A stretch of 64,000 nucleotides of DNA from Nocardiopsis ganjiahuensis DSM 45031 (GCF_000341085.1 NZ_ANBA01000017.1:298157-362156), one strand, 5' to 3'; shown: positions 16,311 through 24,920, counted from the first letter of the stretch. Translations and numbers: made by a program. The notes: generated from the sequence alone by a model not told the origin.

Positions 16311-17153
16311 ATGGATGTCATCAGGGTCAGTGACCCCGCCGACCCGCGCCTGGCCGACTACACCCGGCTCCGCGACGTCAATCTGCGCCGCCACCTGGAA
16401 GCCGAGCACGGCCTGTTCATGGCCGAGGGCGACAAGGTGATCCGCCGTGCCGCCACCGCCGGGTTCGCGCCCCGCAGCTTCCTGCTCACCGAGCGCCGGG
16501 CCGAGGCCCTGGACGACGTGGTCGCCTCCTCCGGGGCTCCGCTGTACGTCGTGAGCGAGGAGACCGCGGAACGCGTGGTCGGCTTCGACCTGCACCGCGG
16601 AGCGCTCGCCGCCTACCACCGCAAACCCCTGCCCGGACTCGGCGAGCTCCTGTCCGGGGCCCGCAGCATCGTCGTGCTCGAGGACCTGGTCGACCACACC
16701 AACGTCGGCGCGATCTTCCGCAGCGCCGCGGGGCTGGGCGTGGACGCCGTGGTCCTGGCGCCGCGCTGCGCCGACCCGCTCTACCGCAGGTCCGTGAAAG
16801 TGTCGATGGGTGCGGTCTTCACCCTGCCCTACACCCGCCTCGACGATTGGTACGGCGGTCTGGACACCCTGCGCGACGCCGGCTTCGACCTCATGGCGCT
16901 CACCCCGGGGGAGGGTTCTCTGCCGCTGCGCGAGGCCATGGACCGCCTCGAACCCGACGCCCGGGTGGGGCTGCTGCTGGGCACCGAGGGCGACGGCCTG
17001 TCCGCCCGCTGGCTGGAGCGGGCCACCTCCCGCGTGCACATCCCGATGGCCGACCGCGACGTCGACTCCCTCAACGTCACCGCCGCCGCGGCCGTCGCCT
17101 GCTACGAACTCTCCCGTCTCGGCACCGTGGCCACCCGGGACCACCTGGCCTGA
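16311..17153 (+). CDS. TrmH/SpoU-family RNA 2'-O-methyltransferase
   Basis: A SPOUT-class, SAM-dependent RNA methyltransferase of 280 residues. A substrate-binding L30e-like N-terminal domain (LFMAEGDKVIRRA) precedes the trefoil-knot domain with motif 1 (DHTNVGAIFRSAAGLGVDAV), motif 2 (LLLGTEGDGLS) and motif 3 (DRDVDSLNVTAAAAVACYEL). The exact rRNA or tRNA target is not readable. GATAAT at 16297-16302 ends 8 nt before the ATG and there is no SD in place, so transcription probably starts at or near the start codon. The next gene starts about 100 nt later in the same direction. Confidence 0.93.
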   Translation: MDVIRVSDPADPRLADYTRLRDVNLRRHLEAEHGLFMAEGDKVIRRAATAGFAPRSFLLTERRAEALDDVVASSGAPLYVVSEETAERVVGFDLHRGALAAYHRKPLPGLGELLSGARSIVVLEDLVDHTNVGAIFRSAAGLGVDAVVLAPRCADPLYRRSVKVSMGAVFTLPYTRLDDWYGGLDTLRDAGFDLMALTPGEGSLPLREAMDRLEPDARVGLLLGTEGDGLSARWLERATSRVHIPMADRDVDSLNVTAAAAVACYELSRLGTVATRDHLA

Positions 17154-17257
17154 ACCGGGCGTACCCGCAGCTCGGGGCGGCCGTCGAGGTCCCCGGGCCG
17201 GGGTGAGCCCGTAGGGTGGCGCGTGACACGGACCGAACAGCAGGGAGGACGCACGCC

Positions 17258-18178
17258 ATGGGCGGCCGAGCACTGGTGCAGTGGGAGCAGAACAGGGACA
17301 ACGCGCCCCGAGCGCTCCACGTCGACCTCTACGCGGGGGGCCCGGCCCCCGGAACGGGGCTGGAGGACGTCACCTTCTACCAGGTGCCCTACGCGCCCTC
17401 CACCCAAGGAGTGGACGAGCGGCTCGACATCATCTCCCGGATGCCCGAGCTCAGGGTTCTGCAGCTGGTCTCCGCGGGGTACGAGCAGGTCCTCGACCTG
17501 CTCCCGGACCACGTCACGCTGTGCAACGGCCGTGGCCTGCACGACGCCAGCACCGCCGAGCACGCGCTCGCACTCATCCTCGCCGCGCAGCGCGACCTGC
17601 CCCGGTGGGCGATCGACCAGCGCGAACACCGGTGGGGGTCGGTCCCGCAGCGCTCCCTGGCCGACTGCCGGGTGATGATCGTCGGCTACGGGAGCATCGG
17701 CCAGGCGATCGAGCGGCGACTGCTGCCCTTCGAGACCGAGGTGGTCCGGGTGGCCAGCCGGGCCCGCCCCGAGGAGGGCGTGCACGGGGTCGACGAGCTG
17801 CACGTCCTGCTGCCGGAGGTGGACGCGGTCGTCCTGGTCACCCCGCTCACCGAGGACACGCGGGGCCTGTTCGGCGCGCACGAGTTCGCACTGCTGCGCG
17901 ACGACGCGCTGGTGGTCAACGTCGGCCGCGGCCCGGTCATGGACACCGACGCCCTGCTCGCCCAGAACGGCCGGGTCCGCGCGGCCCTGGACGTCACCGA
18001 CCCCGAACCGCTGCCGGTCGACCACCCGCTGTGGGACGCGCCCGGCGTGTACCTGACCCCGCACGTGGCGGGCGGTTCCGCCGCCTTCTACCCGCGCGCC
18101 CGCGCCTTCATGGACGACCAGCTCGCCCGCTGGGCCGCCGGAGAGCCCCTCGCCAACGTCGTCCGCCCGGCGAGGTAG
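17258..18178 (+). CDS. D-2-hydroxyacid dehydrogenase (NAD-binding)
   Basis: A 306-residue member of the D-isomer-specific 2-hydroxyacid dehydrogenase family. The NAD loop is VMIVGYGSIGQAIERRL. The catalytic Arg is in NVGRGPVMDTDALL, the Glu in DVTDPEPLPVDHPLW and the His in LTPHVAGGS. The family also contains phosphite and glycerate dehydrogenases; the substrate is unresolved. The ATG at 17258 is chosen because GGGAGG is 9 nt upstream. It lies between trmH-like and DNA polymerase-like genes in one direction, but with gaps near 100 nt, so co-transcription is uncertain. Confidence 0.92.
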   Translation: MGGRALVQWEQNRDNAPRALHVDLYAGGPAPGTGLEDVTFYQVPYAPSTQGVDERLDIISRMPELRVLQLVSAGYEQVLDLLPDHVTLCNGRGLHDASTAEHALALILAAQRDLPRWAIDQREHRWGSVPQRSLADCRVMIVGYGSIGQAIERRLLPFETEVVRVASRARPEEGVHGVDELHVLLPEVDAVVLVTPLTEDTRGLFGAHEFALLRDDALVVNVGRGPVMDTDALLAQNGRVRAALDVTDPEPLPVDHPLWDAPGVYLTPHVAGGSAAFYPRARAFMDDQLARWAAGEPLANVVRPAR

Positions 18179-18281
18179 CGGCCCCGAGCCCCGGGGCGGT
18201 CCCCGCGCCCCAGGGCTCAGCGCGACCGGCACGCGTCCGACCGGTGCTCGATTTGTCCTTACTCCGGGGGAGACTGGTGGC

Positions 18282-19964
18282 ATGCGGATCGCGGTGGTCG
18301 CCGACGGGGACGGCGGGGGGTGGCTGGCGGAACTGGGCGAGGGGTCTCCGACCACTCCCGTCGCTCCCGTGCGCCGGGTGGGCGACCTCGCGGAGGCCGT
18401 GCGCGAGGCCGAGCACGCCGGTACCGAACCGCCCCGCTGGGTCTGGGCGGACACCGAGGACCTCTACCCCGACCTCGTGCGGGCCGGGGTGCGGGTGGCG
18501 CGCTGCCACGACGTCGCGCTGACCGAGGCGCTCCTGCTGGGGTACGGGGCACGGCACTCCGAACCGCACTCGCTGGGCGCGGCCTGGGCCCGTCTGCACG
18601 ACCTCCCCGTCCCCGAGGACCCGACACGTCCGCTCGGGGAGGGCACGGCCGCCCAGCCCGCGCTGTTCGAGGCCGACCGCTCCACCCTGCCGCCGGGCAC
18701 CGACCGGATCGCCGCCCTGGTGGAGGTCCACTCGGACCAGCGCACACGCATGGCGAAGCTGCCCGAACCCGGGCGGATGGCACTCCTGGCCGCGGTCGAG
18801 TCGGCCGGGGCCCTGGCCGCCGCGGAGATGAGCCACGACGGGCTTCCCTGGCGCCCGGACGTCCACGACCAGGTCCTCACCGAGATCCTCGGAGCCCGCC
18901 CGCGGGCGGGGGAGCGCCCGCCGGTCCTGGCCGACCTGGCCGCGCGGATCGGGGAGGTCGTCGGCCACGAGGTCAACCCGGACTCGCCGGCACAGGTCCT
19001 CAAGGCGATGGCGTGGGTCGGCCACCCGGTGGAGTCCACCCGCTCCTGGGTCCTGGAGGCCGTGGACCATCCGCTGGTACCGCTGCTGCTGCGCTACAAG
19101 GAGCTCGCCCGCCTGCACTCGGCCAACGGCTGGGCCTGGCTGGAGACCTGGGTCAGGGAGCTGCCGGGGGAGGGCCCCCGCCTGGGCCGGTTCCGGCCCG
19201 ACTACGTGGTGGGCGGGGTGGTCTCCGGGCGCTGGGCGACCCGCGGCGGCGGCGCCCTCCAGATCCCCAAGTCCGTCCGCCGCGCCGTGCGCGCCGACCC
19301 CGGATGGGTCCTGGTCCGCGCCGACGCCGGACAGCTCGAACCCCGTGTCCTGGCCGCCGTCTCCGGGGACGACGCCCTCGCCGCGGCCGCCGCCGAGGAG
19401 GACCTGTACGCGCGACTGGCCGTGCACGTGGGCGACGACCGCGAACGCGCGAAGATCGGCCTGCTCGCAGCCATGTACGGGCAGACCTCCGGCGACGCCG
19501 CGCCCCTGCTGGCCACCATGCGCCGCCTCTACCCCCGAGCCCTGGAACACGTGGACTCCGCCGCCCGCACGGGGGAGGGCGGCGGGATCGTCCGTTCGTG
19601 GCTGGGCCGGACCTCACCCGCCCCGGGCGACTGGGCGGCCACCGTGGCGGCCACGGACGGTGACCGGAGACGTCGTGCGCACGGACGGTTCACCCGCAAC
19701 TTCGTCGTCCAGGCCACCGCCGCGGAGTGGGCCCTGGTACTGCTCGCGGCGCTCCGCCAGGAGATCCCGAAGACCCCCGAGGGCGGCGGGATCGTCTTCT
19801 TCGTGCACGACGAGGTGGTCCTGCACGTTCCCGAGGAGCTCGCCGAGGAGACGGTTCGGGCGATCGTGCGGGCCCAGGTCCGGACCCGGGAGATCCTCTT
19901 CGGGGACACCCCGGTACGGTTCCCGCTCTCGGTGTCGGTGACGGACTGTTATGCGGACCTCTGA
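18282..19964 (+). CDS. Family A (Pol I-like) DNA polymerase lacking the 5' nuclease domain
   Basis: A 560-residue protein related to the Klenow part of DNA polymerase I. The C-terminal polymerase domain shows motif A as DAGQLEPR (348-355), an O-helix R-x2-K-x3-L-A-x2-YG (388-400) and motif C HDE (509-511). The O-helix position normally Phe or Tyr is Leu395. The N-terminal third occupies the place of the 3'-5' exonuclease, but I cannot find its DxE...D...YxxxD metal ligands, so proofreading is probably lost even though annotation pipelines often call the family bifunctional. The ATG follows a GGGGGAG. Similar short polymerases are conserved in actinomycetes; the role is unknown, repair being a guess. 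Confidence 0.9.
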   Translation: MRIAVVADGDGGGWLAELGEGSPTTPVAPVRRVGDLAEAVREAEHAGTEPPRWVWADTEDLYPDLVRAGVRVARCHDVALTEALLLGYGARHSEPHSLGAAWARLHDLPVPEDPTRPLGEGTAAQPALFEADRSTLPPGTDRIAALVEVHSDQRTRMAKLPEPGRMALLAAVESAGALAAAEMSHDGLPWRPDVHDQVLTEILGARPRAGERPPVLADLAARIGEVVGHEVNPDSPAQVLKAMAWVGHPVESTRSWVLEAVDHPLVPLLLRYKELARLHSANGWAWLETWVRELPGEGPRLGRFRPDYVVGGVVSGRWATRGGGALQIPKSVRRAVRADPGWVLVRADAGQLEPRVLAAVSGDDALAAAAAEEDLYARLAVHVGDDRERAKIGLLAAMYGQTSGDAAPLLATMRRLYPRALEHVDSAARTGEGGGIVRSWLGRTSPAPGDWAATVAATDGDRRRRAHGRFTRNFVVQATAAEWALVLLAALRQEIPKTPEGGGIVFFVHDEVVLHVPEELAEETVRAIVRAQVRTREILFGDTPVRFPLSVSVTDCYADL

Positions 19965-20151
19965 AGCCGGGTCGAAAGCCGGGAATCCCCCAGGGGACGG
20001 ACAAGCGGCCGAAAGGTGGACGTCAGGTATCGGACGGCGTGGGCATCTTGCAAACGCGTCCAGGTACACCCATTCTTGGACGCGGACAGTGTTGTAGAAG
20101 GCCGTGCGCCGCAGCGGTTCCCCCCGCCCGCGGCGGTCCCAGAAAGGGTGA

Positions 20152-21348
20152 TTGCCCCCCGTGCGGAACCGTCTCAGAACATGTGCGGGAACCACGGCCG
20201 CCTTCGCGGTCGCCTTCACGGCCTTCGGTGCCAACCCCGCTATGGCCGCCCCCGTCGTCGAGGACCGCCCCCCGCTCTCCGAGCAGATCTCGCCCGAGGC
20301 CGTCGCGCCCAGCGGCTCCGTTCCCCGGGCGACGGACCCCGAGGCCGAAACCCCCGAGCCCCCCGACGTGGCGGACGTCGCCGAACTCGAACGGGACGCC
20401 TACGTCGCGCCCTTCCGTGAGGCGCGCACCGTCGAGTACTTCGCGGTGGCTCCCGAGAAGCTGCCGCGCGAGGTCGTCGACGCGGTCCGCGACATCGACG
20501 GGGTGGAGAACGTCCTGACCGTCGACGCCGCGCGCGTGGAGGTCGACGGGGAACCCACCTCGCTGCTGGGCGTCAACCCGTCCAGCTTCCGCAACCACGC
20601 CCCGAAGCCCTCGGCCGAGTCCGACGAGATCTGGCAGGGCGTCGCCGAGGGCCGGATCGCGCTCTCCAAGGACGTGGGCACCGAACGCGAACTGGACGTC
20701 GGCGGCGAGGTCACCCTCGCGGGCGGCAACGGTGAGGTGCCCCTGGAGGTGTGGACCCACGCCACCTCCGGGATCGCCGGGATCGACGCCCTCGTCTCCC
20801 GCGAACTCGCCCGTGAGCTCGGCATGCCCGAAGGCAACGCCCTCGTGGTCTCCGCCCCCGACGCGGACCTGTGGGACCTGCACGAGGAGCTGGAGGAGGC
20901 CCTCGGCGAGGACGCCTCGATCCAGCTCGTCGCCGACGCCCCCGAACCGCTGGTCGACGGCGACGCCGTGCCCTCCACGGTGATCGAACAGGTCATCGCG
21001 AACGCCGAGACCCAGCTGGGCGTGCCCTACGTGTGGGGCGGCACCACCCCGAACGTCGGCTTCGACTGCTCCGGGCTGCTCCAGTGGGCCTTCCGGGAGG
21101 CGGGCGTGTCCATCCCGCGTGTCACCCACGACCAGTGGAACGCGGGCCAGCGGGTGGAGTGGGACGACCTGCAGCGCGGCGACCTGCTCTTCTGGCGTTC
21201 GGACCCGACCGCCCCCGACTACATCTCGCACGTGGCCATCTACCTGGGCGACGGTCAGATGCTGGAGGCCCCGCGCACCGGTTTGGACGTGCGCGTCACC
21301 TCGGTGCGGACCGCCAACTACGCGGGTGCGGTGCGCGTGAACGTCTGA
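20152..21348 (+). CDS. Secreted NlpC/P60 peptidoglycan endopeptidase
   Basis: A 398-residue exported hydrolase. The N-terminus is a signal peptide ending near PAMAA. Residues about 35-280 form an uncharacterised acidic region rich in DV and EL segments. The C-terminal about 115 residues are an NlpC/P60 domain with catalytic Cys in VGFDCSGLLQWAF and His in ISHVAIYLGDGQML, preceded by the typical GVPYVWGGTTP. It should cut cross-linked stem peptides in the wall. The start is TTG at 20152 (AAAGGG just upstream) or GTG at 20161; both retain the signal peptide. The 190-nt leader was checked for the cyclic-di-AMP riboswitch often found before such genes, and I could not see its conserved blocks. 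Confidence 0.92.
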   Translation: MPPVRNRLRTCAGTTAAFAVAFTAFGANPAMAAPVVEDRPPLSEQISPEAVAPSGSVPRATDPEAETPEPPDVADVAELERDAYVAPFREARTVEYFAVAPEKLPREVVDAVRDIDGVENVLTVDAARVEVDGEPTSLLGVNPSSFRNHAPKPSAESDEIWQGVAEGRIALSKDVGTERELDVGGEVTLAGGNGEVPLEVWTHATSGIAGIDALVSRELARELGMPEGNALVVSAPDADLWDLHEELEEALGEDASIQLVADAPEPLVDGDAVPSTVIEQVIANAETQLGVPYVWGGTTPNVGFDCSGLLQWAFREAGVSIPRVTHDQWNAGQRVEWDDLQRGDLLFWRSDPTAPDYISHVAIYLGDGQMLEAPRTGLDVRVTSVRTANYAGAVRVNV

Positions 21349-21584
21349 CCGAAGCAGTGCGGTCGCAGGTTCTCGTGAGGTCTGTCCGATTCTCGTCGTT
21401 GTGTCACCTACGTGACGACCGGGGAACGGTCACCCACCGAACGTGTGCAGGTGCGCGTGGTCGAGCTGCAGCTCGACGGACTCACGGAGTGCGCCGTTCT
21501 CGGCCTCGAGGCGGATGTTGTGCGTTGTGCCGACCGAGAGGAGTCGGAGGTCCCCGTTTCGCACGCCGTCTCCACCGGTGACGG

Positions 21585-22529
21585 TCAGCGAAGCGCGTTC
21601 AGCTCGTCGAGGGCGCGATGGCCGAGCCCGACCACTCCTGGAACGACATCGTGGCGCCCGTGACGGATGGGGATCTCGAGCATGTGGAGGGTGTGTGTCG
21701 CTGCGAGCACCGCCGCCCCCTCCCAGCCGACCAGGTCGAGGATTCTCGTCCACAGCCGCCTCCGGACACCGTCCAGCAGCGGATCCTGGAAGGTGTACCA
21801 CACGAGGGCGGTGAGATCAGTGGCCCGCGTGCCGCTGCCCGCGTTCCCGATGTCCACCACCGCCACCACCGCTCCGTCACGGACCAGGACATTGCTGGGG
21901 GTCGAGAGGTCGGCATGGACCATGTCGGGTGCCTCTCGTGGCGGTGGGACGTCGGCGCACACGAGCCGCAGGCGCTCGACCAAGGCCGACACGGCGGAGG
22001 AATACCCCGGGAGCCCGGCCACGGAACTGCGGAGAAAGGACTGCTCCGGCGTCTCGTCGAAATCCGGCCCGGCGACAGCCGATTCCTGACCGGTGGCGAC
22101 CCGCCAGGCGTACGACCAGTGGTCGTAGGGCTCGGAGGCTTGGCCGGCCTGGAGTTCGATGATCTCCATCAGCTGCTCGACGAGGGGCGGGGTCAGCTCT
22201 GGTGCGGGAGCCGCGTCGACGAAGTCCGTCAGGTGCCATACATGAGTGGCTGTGGCCCCCACTCCGAGCCAGGCCGGGGTGGGATAGCCGCGCCTGCGCA
22301 TGTGCTCGACCACTCTCCGGGCTCGCAACGTCTCGTCCAGGTGGCCGGAGTGCGCCCGGGGCACCGCTTTGAGCACTGCCTCTGCTCCTCCGGCCAACCG
22401 GACGCGCATGGCACCCCCGTTGACGCCTCCGGACAGGCGGCTGAGAAGAGCGACCTCCGCCCCGACCACGCCTGCCACGTCGTCCAGGACCTCGGTCGGC
22501 GGCTCTTCGGGACGGGCGCCTCGGTTCAT
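21585..22529 (-). CDS. Aminoglycoside-phosphotransferase-fold (APH) kinase-like protein
   Basis: A 314-residue protein with the APH/choline-kinase fold. The N-lobe has SGGVNGGAMRVRLAGGAEAVLKAV, a nucleotide loop followed by the conserved Lys. The C-lobe has the catalytic loop VHADLSTPSNVLV (H-x-D ... N) and the metal-binding VVDIGNAGSGTRATDL. It phosphorylates an unknown small molecule; resistance cannot be assumed. The ATG at 22529 is chosen since homology begins soon after. Upstream in-frame sequence overlaps the putative small RNA and has non-coding base use. The SD is weak. Confidence 0.87.
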   Translation of the reverse strand: MNRGARPEEPPTEVLDDVAGVVGAEVALLSRLSGGVNGGAMRVRLAGGAEAVLKAVPRAHSGHLDETLRARRVVEHMRRRGYPTPAWLGVGATATHVWHLTDFVDAAPAPELTPPLVEQLMEIIELQAGQASEPYDHWSYAWRVATGQESAVAGPDFDETPEQSFLRSSVAGLPGYSSAVSALVERLRLVCADVPPPREAPDMVHADLSTPSNVLVRDGAVVAVVDIGNAGSGTRATDLTALVWYTFQDPLLDGVRRRLWTRILDLVGWEGAAVLAATHTLHMLEIPIRHGRHDVVPGVVGLGHRALDELNALR

Positions 22530-22699
22530 CGGCTCTAAGCTCCGATCACTGCTCGGATGACTTGGTTTCGGCCCCTGCGACTGGCCGGTGCTCGGCCCGT
22601 GCTCGGTCCGCAGCCGCTGCGCCCCGCATCGCATCGAGAACGCCGCGGCCCTGCTCCGTGTCCTGTCGGGCAGGACGGTGCTTCGGGCGGTGGAGACGA

Positions 22700-22912
22700 C
22701 AAAGAAGGGTCGTGGCGTCACCGGGGAGGAGACACCACGACCCTTCTCTTTCTCCTTGTCCGAAAAACCGCCGGGAGGGGAAGGCAGGTCTCGGTAGGAG
22801 GGGGGACAGGGCCGCCGCTGAGGGAGGGGGAGACAGCGGTGGTCGACCCTTTGGGTGGTATGGAGTTGTGACGGAGACGGGCTCGGCTCTCGGGTCGAGC
22901 GCCCCGTCGCAC
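22700..22912 (-). ncRNA. Candidate C-rich small RNA (promoter and terminator bounded)
   Basis: A minus-strand unit of about 210 nt lies between gamma-glutamyltransferase and the phosphotransferase. It starts just below a promoter-like pair (TTGCCA, 18 nt, TATGTA) and ends at a 17-bp hairpin followed by TTTGTC. Its RNA is C-rich. One stem-loop (22815-22839, stem CCGCTG/CAGCGG) exposes a loop TCTCCCCCTCCCT, and two more C-runs (CCCCCCTCC, CCCCTCCC) follow. The design resembles the actinobacterial 6C RNA, which has C-rich loops, but I cannot confirm membership, and the gene neighbours differ from those I recall for 6C. No ORF with normal codon use is present. Confidence 0.45.
22703..22747 (-). 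terminator. Strong hairpin terminator of the small-RNA unit
   Basis: A 17-bp stem (22703-22719 with 22731-22747) with one mismatch and an 11-nt loop. On the minus strand it is followed by TTTGTC. On the plus strand it is followed by CTTTCTCCTT, so it could work in both directions. Confidence 0.8.
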
Positions 22913-22918
22913 AGGGTC

Positions 22919-22948
22919 TACATAAGCAGTGACCGGCCGATTTGGCAA
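22919..22948 (-). promoter_or_regulatory. Sigma70-type promoter on the minus strand
   Basis: The -35 element TTGCCA (22948-22943) and -10 element TATGTA (22924-22919) are separated by 18 nt. The predicted start is near 22912. It stands alone downstream of the gamma-glutamyltransferase terminator and does not precede an ORF directly. Confidence 0.55.
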
Positions 22949-22989
22949 GAGCCCGGCTCAAGCCGTGCAAGTACCCGCAGGCCACCACA

Positions 22990-23020
22990 AAGTCCCCTCC
23001 TGTCCAGCAAGAGGGGACTT
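22990..23020 (-). terminator. Terminator after gamma-glutamyltransferase
   Basis: A perfect 10-bp stem (22990-22999 with 23011-23020) and 11-nt loop, 26 nt past the stop of the gene ending at 23046. It is followed on the minus strand by TGTGG. Confidence 0.75.
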
Positions 23021-23045
23021 CCGTGCGTTTTCGTCTTCCTCCAGG

Positions 23046-24920
23046 TCAGCGTCCGGCCGCGTACCCCTGGGCGCCCCGGGCGTCCGCGGCGGCACGCAGC
23101 TCGCCGCTCTCCGGGTCCCGGGCGACGGCGGCCAGGCGGCCCAGGGACCACTCCTGCGCGACCTGGACCCGGTGGCCGCGGCGGGTCAGTTCCCCGACGA
23201 CCTCCTCGCCCACGCCCGGCTCGACGACCAGGTCACCCGGGAGGGTCTCCCGGGGGTGGAAGGAGCTGGGGAAGGCGTTGGTGTGGAACATGGGGGTGTC
23301 CAGGGCCTCCTGGAGGTCGTCCACCCCGTTGAGGACGCGGAGCAGGGCGGTGGTGGTCCACTGGTCCTGCTGGTCGCCGCCGGGGGTGCCGATGGCCAGG
23401 ACCGCCTCGCCGTCCTCACGGGTCACCAGTGTGGGGGACAGGGTGGTGCGGGGGCGGCGGCGCGGGGAGAGCGCGTTGGGCGAGGCCGGGTCGAGCCAGA
23501 ACATCTGCGCCCGGCTGCCCAGGGGGAAACCGAGTCCGGGGATGACCGGTGAACTGCTGAGCCAGCCGCCGCTGGGCGTCGCCGACACCATGTTGCCGTC
23601 GGAGTCCACCACGTCCACGTGGCAGGTGTCTCCTCTCAAATCGGTTGGCTGGACACCGGTGTCTCCTCTCAAATCGGTTGGCTGGACACCGGTGTCTCCG
23701 GCGGTCCCGGCGGGGGCCTGTCCGGAGGCGTTGCGGACGGTGGGTTCGCCGGTGGTGCGGTCGCCGGGCGTCTCCCCGGGCAGGTACAGCGGAGGCTCGA
23801 AGGGCACACGGCCACCAGGGGCGCCGGGACGCAGCTCCAGGGAGGCGCGGTCGCCGTTGATCCCCCGGACGCGCTCGGCGGCGTAGCCGGCGCCGAGCAG
23901 CTCCTTGAGCGGGACGTCGGTGAAGTCCGGGTCGCCGTACCAGCCCTCCCGGTCGGCGAAGGCGAGCTTGGTGATCTCGGTGCTCCAGTGCACGAAGTCC
24001 GCGCTCACACCCTCGCGCACGTCCGTGCCGACCCCGTGGGCCTCGGCCATGCGGAGCTGCTGGAGCATCACGGGACCCTGACCCCAGGGGCCGGTCTTGT
24101 GCACGGTGTGGGAACCGTAGGGGGTGCTGACGGTGTCCTCGTAGGTGGCGCTCCAGTCCGCCATGTCCTGGGCGGTCAGCAGAGCCTGCTGGGGCTGGCC
24201 GAGGCCGTTGGGCACGGGCTCGGCGAGGAAGGCGCCGACGGCCTCGGCCACGAAGCCCTGGGACCATGAACGGCGGGCCGCCTCGATCTGCGCCTCGCGG
24301 TCGCCGCCCGCGGCCTCGGCCTCGGTGACGATGCGGCGGTAGGTCGCGGCGAGCACGGGGTTGCGCAGCCGGGACCCGGCGGCGGGGGCGGTGCCGTGCG
24401 GCAGGTAGACGGCGGCCGAACCCGCCCAGTGCTGGGAGAACACCGGGCGGAGCGCCTCGACCGCGGCCGCGATCCGGTCCAGTACGGGGTAACCGCGCTC
24501 GGCCAGTCCGATGGCGTGGTCGAGGACCTCGCGAACGGACATGGTGCCGTGGTCGCGCAGGAGCAGCATCCAGGCGTCGAAGGCGCCGGGGACGGTCGCG
24601 GCGAGGACACCGCTGCCGGGGACGCGGTCCAGGCCCCGGCTCTCGAAGGCCTCGACGGTGGCCGCGGCGGGGGAGACCCCCTGCCCGCACAGCACGCGCG
24701 GGGACCCACCCCGGGCCTGGAAGACGACGGGGACCTCACCGCCGGGTCCGTTGAGGTGCGGTTCGACCACCTGGAGGGTGAAACCCGCCGCGACGGCCGC
24801 GTCGAAGGCGTTGCCGCCGCGCTCCAGGACGGACATCCCGGTGGCGCTGGCCAACCAGTGGGTGGAGGCGACCATGCCGAAGTCGCCGCGTAGTTGGGGT
24901 CGGGTGGTGAAGCCGGGCAT
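23046..24920 (-). CDS. Gamma-glutamyltransferase family protein (Ntn hydrolase)
   Basis: A 624-residue Ntn-fold proenzyme that cleaves itself to give a catalytic N-terminal Thr and acts on gamma-glutamyl or related amide bonds. Family marks are MVASTHWLASATGMSVLERG, GGNAFDAAVA, GPGGEVP, and after the cleavage site HVDVVDSDGNMVSATPSGGW and GTPGGDQQDQW. The likely nucleophile is Thr432 in GDTCHVDV (most relatives have TTH). Directly before it the sequence GDTGVQPTDLR occurs twice, so Thr410, Thr421 and Thr432 are spaced exactly 11 apart. No signal peptide is evident from the ATG at 24920, which has AGGAGG 9 nt upstream. Whether it is a true glutathione hydrolase or a cephalosporin-acylase-like relative is open. 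Confidence 0.92.
   Translation of the reverse strand: MPGFTTRPQLRGDFGMVASTHWLASATGMSVLERGGNAFDAAVAAGFTLQVVEPHLNGPGGEVPVVFQARGGSPRVLCGQGVSPAAATVEAFESRGLDRVPGSGVLAATVPGAFDAWMLLLRDHGTMSVREVLDHAIGLAERGYPVLDRIAAAVEALRPVFSQHWAGSAAVYLPHGTAPAAGSRLRNPVLAATYRRIVTEAEAAGGDREAQIEAARRSWSQGFVAEAVGAFLAEPVPNGLGQPQQALLTAQDMADWSATYEDTVSTPYGSHTVHKTGPWGQGPVMLQQLRMAEAHGVGTDVREGVSADFVHWSTEITKLAFADREGWYGDPDFTDVPLKELLGAGYAAERVRGINGDRASLELRPGAPGGRVPFEPPLYLPGETPGDRTTGEPTVRNASGQAPAGTAGDTGVQPTDLRGDTGVQPTDLRGDTCHVDVVDSDGNMVSATPSGGWLSSSPVIPGLGFPLGSRAQMFWLDPASPNALSPRRRPRTTLSPTLVTREDGEAVLAIGTPGGDQQDQWTTTALLRVLNGVDDLQEALDTPMFHTNAFPSSFHPRETLPGDLVVEPGVGEEVVGELTRRGHRVQVAQEWSLGRLAAVARDPESGELRAAADARGAQGYAAGR
23625..23699 (-). repeat. 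33-bp perfect tandem duplication at the GGT autocleavage site
   Basis: Two identical 33-bp units (23625-23657 and 23658-23690) and the first 9 bp of a third. Each unit begins GGTGTC and ends GACACC on the plus strand, so unit ends are inverted repeats. The units are clearly AT-richer (CTCAAATCGGTTGGCTG) than the surrounding gene. Confidence 0.95.

Noticed and set aside
19965..20151. Cyclic-di-AMP (ydaO-type) riboswitch before the NlpC/P60 gene
   Set aside because: Such riboswitches are common before these genes, but the conserved GAATCCG and CAGCTAACC-like blocks are not present in this leader.
22557..22871. 104-codon plus-strand frame
   Set aside because: Low-complexity Arg/Gly product, crosses the strong hairpin at 22703-22747 and lacks a ribosome binding site.
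22530..23045. RNase P RNA, tmRNA or SRP RNA in the gene-free stretch
   Set aside because: None of their conserved cores could be found on either strand; only a C-rich small RNA candidate remains.
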